64,000 nt of DNA from Saprospiraceae bacterium (GTDB taxonomy: Bacteria; Bacteroidota; Bacteroidia; Chitinophagales; Saprospiraceae), in the NCBI GenBank assembly GCA_016714785.1, contig JADKCC010000022.1, positions 62,001-126,000 of the forward strand. Direction: 5' to 3'. Below are positions 17,294 through 26,755 of the stretch, in pieces. The translations under genes and the position numbers were made by a program. The notes beneath the pieces were generated by a model. That model did no database searches. It was given only the letters and a program-made list of their open reading frames with translations, and was not told the DNA's origin. The stretch's first letter is position 1; the number at the start of each line of letters is the position of its first letter.

Positions 17294-20200
17294 TTGGTAT
17301 ATAGAATTTACATATTGTCCTTATTTTATTTATTATATCATGCTACCATTTTTGCACAAAATTGTGGTGTTCCCTTCAATATTAAATTTGAAAACAAACA
17401 AACTACTAGCGTTGAAATAAGTTGGTCGGATTTGAATAATGCTCCTTTAGGTTGGGAATTCGAGATCGTCATCAAAGGACAAAGTAGGACAGGTGTTCCA
17501 TCACTTCCTATGACATCACAAAAAAATATCCAATTGGTAGATTTGAAACCTTCTACAGCTTACGAATTATACATTAGAACCGTATGCACCAATGACCTAA
17601 GGAGTAATTGGAATGTAGCTATTCCTTTCACTACCATGGTAGAAATTCCTTCGGCATGTAAAATAAATATTCCACTTAAGGACAATGGTACTGATATGAT
17701 CCTCCTTGATGTACGTGAAACTGGCATTTTGGGAAAAAATTTGTTTTTGCAATCTGTTGATCTGATAATTGAACATGATTGGCCAGCAGACTTAAAAATC
17801 TCTTTGGAAAGCCCGCAAGGTCAGCAATTGCTGCTCTCTGATCATAATGGTACAGGTACTGATGATTTTGGTGATGTGCAGGATGAGCAATGTACTTTAT
17901 TTACATCTTTTGCCCCAAATGCATGTGCTGATTTAAAGTCTTCTAAACCACCTTACATTGGGACGTACCGACCTGACGGAGATATAAATTTTTGGAGACA
18001 GGACACTTTATCTAAAGGTATTTGGAAACTAATTATATATGATAGGGCTTTCAAAGATGCTGGTATTCTAAAGTACATCAATTTGAATTTTAGTAAAGAA
18101 GATTGCGTCGTACCTACTAACTTCACCATCAGTAATACGGATATAGATAGTATAACAGTGAAGTGGGACTATATGTCACCATCGCCATGCAGTTCTGTTG
18201 ATATTGGAATCATAGAAAATGGTATAGTATTACCTTCCAGAGTTGTGGAATGTGATCTTGGTTCATATACATTTAAGGATTTATTGCCCAATACGGAGTA
18301 TGAGTTTACCATCGCATCGAATTGTTCTTTATCTTCCATTTCACCTAAAAGTTGCCCTATAATAGGCTTTACTTCTTGTGAACCTATTTCAAATGTCGAG
18401 AATTTTGATAAATATGAAACTTGTAAAGAGGGATGTTCTTCATCGTGTCGATGGCCAGGTAGTATTTGGTTTAATGTGTCTGAAGATAGCGGACAAGATT
18501 GGATCTTGTGGCGAGGCAAAACAGATACTGAACATACTGGCCCAAACAGTGATATTTCAGAAACAGGTCAGTATATTTACATAGAAAACAATCCGCAATT
18601 GTGTGGAACAGCCAATGAAGTAATACTCCAATCCGTCTGCATGGATGTAAAGAGCAATCCATCAGGCTGTGATATGTCATTTTATTATCACATGTATGGT
18701 GCAGATATAAAATACCTTATGCTTGAAATTAGCACAGACGATGGAGTCAGCTGGGAAACATTATTCTCTGTGTATGGGAATCAAGGTGATACATGGAAAA
18801 GATCCACTTTAGATCTAAGTATCTATAATAACCAAAGTGGAATTTTTAGATTTAAGGCTTTGTCAAGTGAAGGTACGCTTGGTGACATTGGAATAGATCA
18901 AATAGAATTCTATAAATCAATTCCTCTAAAAGATGGAAGTGATGTCTATTTTGTAGATAAAGATATGGATGGATATGGCAACGAAGCAGAAAGAATTGAA
19001 ATTTGTTTTTCCATATTACCTGATGGCTACTCAAAAGTGTATGGTGACTGTGACGACGAAAACCCTACCATACACCCAAATGCAACGGAAATCCAATGTA
19101 ATAATATAGATGAAAATTGCAATGGGTTAGAAGACGACCAATCCGAATTTAATCCTATCCATATTTTATCATCGATCACTCACACAACTTGCAACGGATC
19201 GAATGACGGGCAAATAGACTTAACCATCTCAGGAGGTACAGCTCCATATCATATCATTTGGAACAACAATGGGTTAGGCTCACATATAACAAACCTAAGT
19301 ACAGGCATTTATTATGCTACCATCACTGATGCAGGAGGCTGTGTGGTTACCACTGATTATTATCAAATAAATACCTTGACCAATCTCAATGTCATCGTAA
19401 CCGAAATGAACCAAGCATCCTGCAAAGGTAAATCAGATGCTTTTGTTGTCATAGCACATAATGCCGAGCATCCACCTTATACGTATAAATGGTCCGATGG
19501 AACAACTGATAGAAATTTGGTAAACGTACCTGATGGCATCTATTCGGTAACGGTTGCAGATGCAAATCAATGTTTAGCCTTTTTAAAAAATATAGTCGTA
19601 ACTGCAAAACCTTCTATTTTAGTAGATGTAAAAAATATTACACATCCTTTTTGTTTTAGTCAAAATACTGGTAGTATTGAGCTGTTTACTATAAAAGGAA
19701 CACCACCTTATAACTACGAGTGGGATTCAGGCCAAACATCCAATAAAATTGTACAATTGGTAGCTGGCAATTATACATGTACGGTGACAGATTCTAATGG
19801 ATGTTTCAGTGAATTTAACACAACTGTGGTGGAACCTAAAGGTATTGATATAAAAGTATTAAGTACAGAATCAGTAAGATGTTTTGGTGAGTTTAATGGT
19901 TCTATCAAAACCAATGTAACAGGAGGCACATCACCTTACACATATCTTTGGAACAAACTGTCAGAGCGAACGGATGATATTTTTAATTTGGAAGCAGGAA
20001 ATTATATTTTGACCGTTACAGATGCCAACGGTTGTAAAAAAGTGAGCCAACCTATCGATGTTTTGGAACCTGAATTGTTTACAATATTGATTGATAGTGT
20101 TGCGCCAGCATCTTGTCTTTTGGGGCAAAATGGCTACATTAAGCTAAGCATTGTAGGAGGTAATGGTGGTGAAAGATATGTCTGGAATCATACCCAAGCT

Positions 20201-21262
20201 TCCGAGTTTGAATTTAATAATTTGATGTCTGGCAATTATGATGTAACTGCTTATGACGTGGCTGGTTGTAAAGCTAGCATACCCAATATCATGATTCCAT
20301 TTGTCAACATTTCTATACCAATTGAGTTAGAACTCATTAATGATAATTTATGCTATAAAGATTCAAAAGCAAAAATATCATCAACTATAAGTTATGGACA
20401 ACCACGATATGACTATAATTGGAGTCATGGATTGCAGTATTTTAATCCATCAGATCAAGATACTATTGAAAATCTGCCAGCTGGAAAGTATCAGTTATCT
20501 ATCACAGATGCCGACGGATGTTTTGGTTTCAGTAATGTTGTAAATATTGAAGAAAAGGCACCATTTTATTATAATATTCAGTCAATAAAGGACAATATTT
20601 GTCAAGATGACAGCGCAGGTTTTATCAGTTTAAATATAAATGGTGGAGCGCTTCCTTTAGGTATTAGTTGGAATGGTGGTTTGTATGCTGGACCTGAAAT
20701 AAAACATTTGCCAAATGGCATATATCAAGCTCAAATAGTTGATAAGCAAAACTGCACCCTAGCAGTTTTACCCATCACCATACATTCGGAGTCAGATATC
20801 TTTTTGTACCCAGATATCACTCCTGACAAAAATAATAACAGTCTTGGCAAAATCTGCATAAATCCAGTGGGAGGACAACTACCTTATAATATAAGATGGA
20901 GTAATGGTACTACTGATCTACTTTGTATCCAAAACTTACCGAAAGGTAGGTACCATGTTACGATCACCGATGGCTTAGGTTGTATTAAAGAGGAAACATT
21001 TTTGATCGAAGATGTATCTGCATTAAAAGATGAGTATCCAAATATTATTGGAATTTATCCCAATCCTGCTTCGGAATACCTGAACATTCAATCCAATAGC
21101 CCTTTAAAAGAAATAAAACTTATTAACATTAATGGAAAATACCTAAAATCATTTTATAATGTACATGGCCAGATACCAATTCAAGATTTAATAGATGGCA
21201 TCTACTTATTATTAGTTAGGACAGAACAGGCATATTTGGTATTCAAATTTGTGAAAGTATGA
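17294..21262 (+). CDS. Giant modular T9SS-exported surface protein with P-domain and SprB-like repeats
   Basis: A 1322-residue secreted protein. Order of parts: signal peptide (1-22, ending IFAQ); fibronectin type III (25-115); proprotein-convertase P-like domain (about 121-270; EHDWPADLKISLESPQG); second FN3 (to about 360); a Cys-rich MAM-like region (about 375-545); a MopE-like calcium/metal motif (VDKDMDGYGNEAE, GDCDDENPTIHPNA, NIDENCNG); about eight SprB-like repeats (about 625-1225, each with GGTxPY-x-W and a D-ANGC-like end); and a T9SS type A sorting domain (YPNPASEYLNIQ to the end). Such proteins are adhesins or filament/gliding components. There is no in-frame ATG near the signal peptide; TTG at 17294 is the only common start, 27 bp after a -7 box TATTTTTG (17259-17266). 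Confidence 0.88.
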   Translation: MVYRIYILSLFYLLYHATIFAQNCGVPFNIKFENKQTTSVEISWSDLNNAPLGWEFEIVIKGQSRTGVPSLPMTSQKNIQLVDLKPSTAYELYIRTVCTNDLRSNWNVAIPFTTMVEIPSACKINIPLKDNGTDMILLDVRETGILGKNLFLQSVDLIIEHDWPADLKISLESPQGQQLLLSDHNGTGTDDFGDVQDEQCTLFTSFAPNACADLKSSKPPYIGTYRPDGDINFWRQDTLSKGIWKLIIYDRAFKDAGILKYINLNFSKEDCVVPTNFTISNTDIDSITVKWDYMSPSPCSSVDIGIIENGIVLPSRVVECDLGSYTFKDLLPNTEYEFTIASNCSLSSISPKSCPIIGFTSCEPISNVENFDKYETCKEGCSSSCRWPGSIWFNVSEDSGQDWILWRGKTDTEHTGPNSDISETGQYIYIENNPQLCGTANEVILQSVCMDVKSNPSGCDMSFYYHMYGADIKYLMLEISTDDGVSWETLFSVYGNQGDTWKRSTLDLSIYNNQSGIFRFKALSSEGTLGDIGIDQIEFYKSIPLKDGSDVYFVDKDMDGYGNEAERIEICFSILPDGYSKVYGDCDDENPTIHPNATEIQCNNIDENCNGLEDDQSEFNPIHILSSITHTTCNGSNDGQIDLTISGGTAPYHIIWNNNGLGSHITNLSTGIYYATITDAGGCVVTTDYYQINTLTNLNVIVTEMNQASCKGKSDAFVVIAHNAEHPPYTYKWSDGTTDRNLVNVPDGIYSVTVADANQCLAFLKNIVVTAKPSILVDVKNITHPFCFSQNTGSIELFTIKGTPPYNYEWDSGQTSNKIVQLVAGNYTCTVTDSNGCFSEFNTTVVEPKGIDIKVLSTESVRCFGEFNGSIKTNVTGGTSPYTYLWNKLSERTDDIFNLEAGNYILTVTDANGCKKVSQPIDVLEPELFTILIDSVAPASCLLGQNGYIKLSIVGGNGGERYVWNHTQASEFEFNNLMSGNYDVTAYDVAGCKASIPNIMIPFVNISIPIELELINDNLCYKDSKAKISSTISYGQPRYDYNWSHGLQYFNPSDQDTIENLPAGKYQLSITDADGCFGFSNVVNIEEKAPFYYNIQSIKDNICQDDSAGFISLNINGGALPLGISWNGGLYAGPEIKHLPNGIYQAQIVDKQNCTLAVLPITIHSESDIFLYPDITPDKNNNSLGKICINPVGGQLPYNIRWSNGTTDLLCIQNLPKGRYHVTITDGLGCIKEETFLIEDVSALKDEYPNIIGIYPNPASEYLNIQSNSPLKEIKLININGKYLKSFYNVHGQIPIQDLIDGIYLLLVRTEQAYLVFKFVKV

Positions 21263-21884
21263 TGAAAAAATAGAAAGAAGACTTGTAATACGACTATTTC
21301 ATATTTTAGCACTATTTTTATCAAGTATTTGACTCGCCAATATTATTAGGTAAATCCAAATGGTGAGCATAGTTTGATGTAAAGTGGCCGATAAATGCCG
21401 AAAATAAAATATCAGATACCGTTCGTCAGGTGGCTCAACCTTACTAGACCATTTTGAAAGCAAGAGTGGATTGTGGTTGTAATTTTTTGATTATTAATAA
21501 ATTTTCTTCATAAAAACAATATAAACAGCTATATTTCTAAATAAAACTCTTTAATTTGTAGAAAATATAATATAATATTTTGATTTTTGAATAAACTGTA
21601 TTTTATTTGTGGATACTTTTTGATTAATTATTATTATCATAAGCTGTAAACACCATTTATTTGAAAACATTTAGGCAACAAATTTATTTTAGAGTAAAAT
21701 AAGTGTTTGAATATCAATTTATTGTAAAATCATTGAGATTCATTTTTAGTGTTTTTTGTTAGGAAAAAGTCAAAATTTTAATTAAATCTTTATTGTAACA
21801 AATTTTTTTTTTACGCTTTAAAATTCGATCATCTAAATATTAAGAAAGAATAACCATATTTTTAAACACCTACAAATTTATAAA
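21263..21884. other. 622-bp intergenic stretch
   Basis: No gene is supported. The first half (to about 21480) has more balanced base content with many stops and may be decayed sequence. The second half is extremely AT-rich. It contains a partial copy of a dispersed element at 21759-21783. Confidence 0.4.
21759..21783 (+). repeat. Partial third copy of the 28.2/38.6 kb dispersed element
   Basis: The 25 bases match 38645-38669 at 21 positions (shared start TTAGGAAAAA, shared AAAATTTT). It lies about 100 bp upstream of the gene at 21885, similar to the setting of the two better copies. It lacks their TTTG and downstream -7-like parts, so it is weak. Confidence 0.3.
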
Positions 21885-22511
21885 ATGACAACCCTTTCAG
21901 ATTTCGCGCTAGAGCTTAGAGCAGGCAATATTTTTTATAAAATTAATAAAGCTGCATTTCGCTTGTTTCTTCAATCCCAAGGAGGACAGGGCAATAAATT
22001 GGGTGTGAGAGTTATTTTAGAAAATAATTTAAAGAATACAGCTGTTGTACCTAAATTCACTCTAGTTGAATGGGAAAAAGAAGGGAATGGAAGTATTTCA
22101 ATTCATGTTACAAATACGCCTGTGGAAATACCTGTTAGGATTTATCATAACAATTCAAATAATGAAATTCTACATACACCAATAATAAACAATCTACCTG
22201 AACCATTCTATCTCACATTAAATAATAGTGATCCTGATAAAAAATGGGACTTATGCCTCTTTACAAAAGCTCAATTAGAAGCAATTTTTAGCACAACTGG
22301 CAGCGAAGTAGTTATTTCAGGATCAACCATCAAATATTCAAATAGATTTTTTAATAACGGTGATCATATTGATCCAAATTTTAACTATTTTACACTTAAA
22401 ATAGAAGCAAATGAAACCGAAACATCGGGTGTCACTTTTAATAATGATTATGGTTCAGCAGTAATAGAAATAGCTGCTCCATGTCCTCCTCTTTGGGATA
22501 GAGTTAAATAG
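21885..22511 (+). CDS. Unknown 208-residue protein upstream of a sensor kinase
   Basis: I do not recognise this protein. It has no signal peptide or membrane helix, starts MTTLSDFALELRAGNIFYKI and looks beta-rich, with alternating strands (LGVRVILENNL, VPKFTLVEWEK, SISIHVTNTPVEIPVRIYHN, PFYLTLNNS). The end has Cys-Pro (APCPPLWDRVK). It ends 36 bp before the sensor kinase on the same strand, so it is probably in that operon. It might be a cytosolic ligand-binding or structural protein, or one exported by a leaderless route, but nothing in the sequence settles this. Confidence 0.65.
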   Translation: MTTLSDFALELRAGNIFYKINKAAFRLFLQSQGGQGNKLGVRVILENNLKNTAVVPKFTLVEWEKEGNGSISIHVTNTPVEIPVRIYHNNSNNEILHTPIINNLPEPFYLTLNNSDPDKKWDLCLFTKAQLEAIFSTTGSEVVISGSTIKYSNRFFNNGDHIDPNFNYFTLKIEANETETSGVTFNNDYGSAVIEIAAPCPPLWDRVK

Positions 22512-22547
22512 CATAAAAAATTATTCCAAAAAATTGGCAGAAACGAA

Positions 22548-25418
22548 ATGCAATACAATTTTCAAATTTTGCCTCAAAAAATTAGTACTAAATTAAAGAT
22601 TTATACTTTTTTAATTATTATAATTCAACAAGTAAATATCATTTGTCAAACTTCTCTTACTCCAATAAATAATCAATATAATTCTTTTTTTAATTTTACA
22701 AGCCCATCTAACTATTGGGTTAGTAGTTGTTATCAGGGATGGACATTTAGAAATGCTAACAAAACTGAACATTTTAAATTTACTGATCCTCATAAATCAG
22801 GATTAAATGGCAGTTATGTTCAAAGTCAAATTTTTAACATCGGTGCCAATAAAGATATTACAACTACTTATGAATACCTTAATATATTTGATCGACAAAA
22901 AGGTAAATTCAATTCTTGTCAGATAACAAATGACCAGGGATACTTATTTAAGTTTGGCTATCAAATTATTCTTGTCGACAGTTTTGCATCTTGTGTATGG
23001 ATGACACTTGAAAATTCAATAGTTAAATACAATTATATCCACCATTATATTACAGAGTATATTACTACTGACAATTCAAGCATTAGATTCGTAGTTCCAC
23101 AATCTAAAAATGTAATTTACGGAATACGATGGAATAATGGTCCAGGAATTGAAATCTATCGTTTACTAAGTGGCAAATGGTCAAAAGAAGTTTATGCAAT
23201 TGGCAATCTAAATAATACCATTCGAAATATAATAATTAAAGACAATTCGTTGTATTTAGCAACAAATAATGGTGTCCTAAAAGCTAATTGTAATGACCCT
23301 ACAAACAATAATTTTATAATAAATAAAACAAATATCCGAGACATCTCCCTGTTCAATGAAATTCTATTAGTAGCATTAAAGAAAAATGGTATTTTTGCTA
23401 TTGATCTAAAAACCGAAAAGCTAGTAAATATCAGTATTCTAAAGTGGTTGAACAAGAAATATAAGGGTTTTTCATTAAACAATATATACATTACGAATGG
23501 CTATTTAATAATTTCCTATGAAAACAATCCACCCATTGCTCTAAATTTAAAAAACCAAATAGAATCAGTTCATCTTGAACAACATATCCCTCCGAATGCC
23601 AATATATGTGTGGGCCAAAATCATTTATTTGCTATTAAAAATAGGTATCTAACAAAAGTTGATTCAAATAATGAGACATTAAAAAAACAATTTTGTCCCT
23701 ATTTACATAATGCATTCGATAATTGGCAAATTAAAGAAAATAAAGGTGAAGTTGCAGTTTATTCATTATATAACTTATACATATATGACAAACTTTCGTT
23801 AAAACTAAAACACAATTATAATTTTTCAAATATATATTTCATAAATTCTAACGTTAATGGGTTCTTTATCACAAGTTCAAACGGTTCATTTCTATATGAA
23901 AATGATAAGATTCAGGTAATATATAAAAATAGAGATTATATCCATATATTTGATTTTAATGGCTTTAGATATGCTATAAACAATCAAGGTATTCTGGTCA
24001 ATACCGCAGACCAAACTACTATTAGAACTATCGGATTTGTAAATCACATCTTTCAAAATGAAAAAAGCGTTATACTTTCTTCTAATACAGGAGTCTATAA
24101 ACTTAACGAAGCTAATGTGGAAAAAATAATACCAAATGCATTCCAGAAAGCAGTAGATTTTTTCGGATCTACCATGGATGATTCGGGTAATTTATGGGTG
24201 ACTAGTTCAGATGGTTTGTATTATCTAGACCTTAAAACTAAACTATATTATAAAATTCTTCTCGAACAATTTAGAAACTTTTCAATAAATGCTCCTATAT
24301 ACTTTAACAACAAGATTTTGGTTAAGCTTGAAAATGGCTTTACTTCAATCCACTCAGATTGTTACAAATTATTTTTGTCCAAGCCAAAAATTCATAAGCA
24401 AAACTTCATTTCAGACAATAAACATTTAACACAGAATCACCATTACACCATCCAACCTGATTACAATTTTTTACAAATTCAATCCATTGTTATAGACTCT
24501 TACTCAGATAGTATATGCAATTTGTTGTATCGAATTCCATGTATAGATACAGCATGGGTCAAAACTACTTCTTCTACTTTTAATTTACCAACACTACACC
24601 CAGGCACCTATTCAATAGAAGTAAAGGCTATTGGCACTAATCATCTTACATCCGATACCAACATAATAAATTTTACGATTCTACAACCAATTTACCAACG
24701 CCCCTGGTTTATTTGTTTGATGGCGATAAGCTTGTTTACCCTTGGTTATTATTTCCGAAAAAGAAGGGTCGATAAAATTTTGTACAAAAAACAAATAGAA
24801 TTAGACAAACTAAAAGCACTACAAGAACAAAGAGAAAGACTCGCCAGAGACCTTCATGATGAGATAGGTAGTGGCTTAAGCAAAATAAAATTTATATCTG
24901 GATTACAGCCTGAAAAGGATAATACGCAGGAAGATATACAGCAACTCTCCTCTACCCTGCTGAGAAATATGAGAGATATGCTTTGGTCTCTGGATGCAGA
25001 AAACGATCATCTTCAAGATTTGATAATAAAAATAAGAACTAGTACTAACACACAACTCAAACTGACAGGTATCCAACTAAATATGGAGATACCAGAATTA
25101 CAAGATGATGCTGAGATTACCGGATTCGTAAGAAGAAATCTCTTAATGATGGTCAAAGAAGCAGTCCATAATGTAATCAAACACTCTAATGCAACAACTA
25201 TCTGGATGAAGATTAATGTCAATCAAAACCAGCTGCAAATCGCAATTAAAGATAATGGGCAAGAAGGAAACTGTCACAAAATAATTCATGATCAACCTGG
25301 TAAATATGGTCTTGCTTCCATGCGTAAAAGAGCATTAGACATAGGAGCAACTCTGGACATTCAAAATCTAAAAACTGGATGGTCCATTGTGATTGTGTAC
25401 CCACTTAAATTTATCTGA
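22548..25418 (+). CDS. Propeller-type sensor histidine kinase (HisKA_3, NarL-type partner)
   Basis: A 956-residue sensor kinase. A signal/anchor helix at about 22-35 is followed by a large periplasmic sensor (about 40-650) with beta-propeller-like blades (for example DDSGNLWVTSSDGLYYLD), then a Y_Y_Y-like domain, one membrane helix (about 719-737; WFICLMAISLFTLGYYF), a coiled linker and the kinase core. The phosphorylated His770 lies in ARDLHDEIGSGLSKIK (HisKA_3). The ATPase part has the N box (MVKEAVHNVIKHSNA), DNG (IAIKDNGQ) and GKYGLASMRKRA. There is no receiver or HTH, so it is not a hybrid one-protein system. The response regulator follows 63 bp later. The ligand cannot be predicted; relatives sense polysaccharide pieces or act in stress signalling. 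Confidence 0.9.
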   Translation: MQYNFQILPQKISTKLKIYTFLIIIIQQVNIICQTSLTPINNQYNSFFNFTSPSNYWVSSCYQGWTFRNANKTEHFKFTDPHKSGLNGSYVQSQIFNIGANKDITTTYEYLNIFDRQKGKFNSCQITNDQGYLFKFGYQIILVDSFASCVWMTLENSIVKYNYIHHYITEYITTDNSSIRFVVPQSKNVIYGIRWNNGPGIEIYRLLSGKWSKEVYAIGNLNNTIRNIIIKDNSLYLATNNGVLKANCNDPTNNNFIINKTNIRDISLFNEILLVALKKNGIFAIDLKTEKLVNISILKWLNKKYKGFSLNNIYITNGYLIISYENNPPIALNLKNQIESVHLEQHIPPNANICVGQNHLFAIKNRYLTKVDSNNETLKKQFCPYLHNAFDNWQIKENKGEVAVYSLYNLYIYDKLSLKLKHNYNFSNIYFINSNVNGFFITSSNGSFLYENDKIQVIYKNRDYIHIFDFNGFRYAINNQGILVNTADQTTIRTIGFVNHIFQNEKSVILSSNTGVYKLNEANVEKIIPNAFQKAVDFFGSTMDDSGNLWVTSSDGLYYLDLKTKLYYKILLEQFRNFSINAPIYFNNKILVKLENGFTSIHSDCYKLFLSKPKIHKQNFISDNKHLTQNHHYTIQPDYNFLQIQSIVIDSYSDSICNLLYRIPCIDTAWVKTTSSTFNLPTLHPGTYSIEVKAIGTNHLTSDTNIINFTILQPIYQRPWFICLMAISLFTLGYYFRKRRVDKILYKKQIELDKLKALQEQRERLARDLHDEIGSGLSKIKFISGLQPEKDNTQEDIQQLSSTLLRNMRDMLWSLDAENDHLQDLIIKIRTSTNTQLKLTGIQLNMEIPELQDDAEITGFVRRNLLMMVKEAVHNVIKHSNATTIWMKINVNQNQLQIAIKDNGQEGNCHKIIHDQPGKYGLASMRKRALDIGATLDIQNLKTGWSIVIVYPLKFI

Positions 25419-25481
25419 GCATTACAATACTATGACTAAAGTTATAGTCTAGGCATTTCACACACACCTTATCTTTGCCTT

Positions 25482-26120
25482 ATGAAAACAAGAAATAATA
25501 TCATCATCAGCATTATAGAAGACCAACTAGAAATAGGTGTGGGACTAAAAGAATACATCAATAAACAAACGGAATATATATGCGACATTCATTATCTCAA
25601 TGCAACAGATGCACTCTTAGGAATACCATCTTGTAAACCGGACGTTGTAATATGCGATATAGGACTCCCTGATATGACAGGCGTAGAATGTATGAAAAAG
25701 CTTCTGGTCAATGAGCCTGAGACTAAGTTTATCATGTTTACAGTTTTTGATACAGATGTATATCTTTTTGAAGCATTAAAGTATGGAGCCTCAGGATACA
25801 TTCTAAAAGATGACTCACTGGTAGAAATCGTTCAAGCTATTAATGATGTGATCAATGGCAATGGCGCTATGAGTCCCGCAATTGCTAAAAAGGTAATCCA
25901 TAGCTTCCATCAAACACCAAACAGTAGGAAAGTGGAAAGTTTAACAGAACATCAACTACTAATATTAAAATATATTGCAGATGGATTATTGAATAAAGAA
26001 ATTGCTGATAAATTGCTGATAAATGAAGGAAGTGTAAAAGTTCAAATTTCGACCATTTATAAAAGATTAAGTGTCAACAATAGAGTTGAGGCAGTTAATC
26101 TTTATAAAGACTCAAGATAA
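25482..26120 (+). CDS. NarL/LuxR-family response regulator
   Basis: A 212-residue two-domain regulator. The receiver (1-125) has the acidic pair near IIEDQ, the phospho-acceptor Asp59 (VVICDIGLPDM), Thr87 and Lys109 (GYILKDDS). The LuxR-type helix-turn-helix (about 148-212) reads LTEHQLLILKYIADG and NKEIADKLLINEGSVKVQIS. It is the evident partner of the HisKA_3 kinase directly upstream on the same strand. The target genes are unknown; the lipoprotein at 26248 is the nearest candidate. Confidence 0.92.
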   Translation: MKTRNNIIISIIEDQLEIGVGLKEYINKQTEYICDIHYLNATDALLGIPSCKPDVVICDIGLPDMTGVECMKKLLVNEPETKFIMFTVFDTDVYLFEALKYGASGYILKDDSLVEIVQAINDVINGNGAMSPAIAKKVIHSFHQTPNSRKVESLTEHQLLILKYIADGLLNKEIADKLLINEGSVKVQISTIYKRLSVNNRVEAVNLYKDSR

Positions 26121-26247
26121 AACTAAAACATAAAGATACCATAGACAAAGCCCTAAGTGCGCACCTTAGTGCTGTACTCCTTGTAATGCATCCAAAGGCC
26201 ACGGAGCATAAGAATTTAATTTTTTAACATTTTCAAATTTTATTTTT

Positions 26248-26691
26248 ATGAAAACCATGTTTCATTTGGCATTACTATGCCTATTATTTTCGTCTTGTCA
26301 GGGAGATCTTAATACCTTTTCAAATGGTCACCTTAATATCCAAAATCGGTCATCCAATACTGTAAAGGCTACACTGCTCTTACAAAATGGCAACACCCTG
26401 CAAAGTAATGTCATTAGAGCACGAGGAGTAGCATTATCGGATACGCTGCTGACTGTAAAGTTGTATTATTCGGCTGTAGATTCCAGTACATTTATTTGTA
26501 AAAACATGTTGATTGAAGAACCTAACAATTACCTTCAATTAGTGACAATTCAGGCCAATGGATTATACAGCAACAAAAATGAATGTTTAGTGAGCCCTTA
26601 TTCAGCTTCGTCAATCAAAATGTCGATTCAACCAGGCAATATTGTGGTCTATCCGTATGGATTTATTGGAGAAGAAGACGATGGGTTTTAG
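26248..26691 (+). CDS. Small lipoprotein, unknown
   Basis: A 147-residue protein with a lipoprotein signal (MKTMFHLALLCLLFSSCQGD; lipobox Cys17). The mature part is beta-rich (GHLNIQNRSSNTVKATLLLQ, DTLLTVKLYYSAVD) and ends in an acidic GEEDDGF. I do not recognise the family. It follows the two-component pair on the same strand after 127 bp that include a GC-richer, partly palindromic segment (about 26152-26171), and it is closed by a strong terminator. It may be a target of the regulator upstream. Confidence 0.65.
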   Translation: MKTMFHLALLCLLFSSCQGDLNTFSNGHLNIQNRSSNTVKATLLLQNGNTLQSNVIRARGVALSDTLLTVKLYYSAVDSSTFICKNMLIEEPNNYLQLVTIQANGLYSNKNECLVSPYSASSIKMSIQPGNIVVYPYGFIGEEDDGF

Positions 26692-26721
26692 TCCTGATCT
26701 GGATGATTAAAAATGAAATAT

Positions 26722-26755
26722 GAAAGGATAAGCTTTGGTTTATCCTTTCTTTTTT
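26722..26755. terminator. Intrinsic terminator after the lipoprotein gene
   Basis: A 10-bp perfect stem, 26722-26731 with 26740-26749 (GAAAGGATAA/TTATCCTTTC), with an 8-nt loop and six T afterwards. Its right arm overlaps the last codons of the convergent gene at 26740. Confidence 0.85.

Noticed and set aside
19150..21000. Repeated sequence that might be taken for a repeat array
   Set aside because: It is protein-level SprB-like repetition inside one reading frame; there are no constant spacers or near-identical DNA repeats, so it is not CRISPR.
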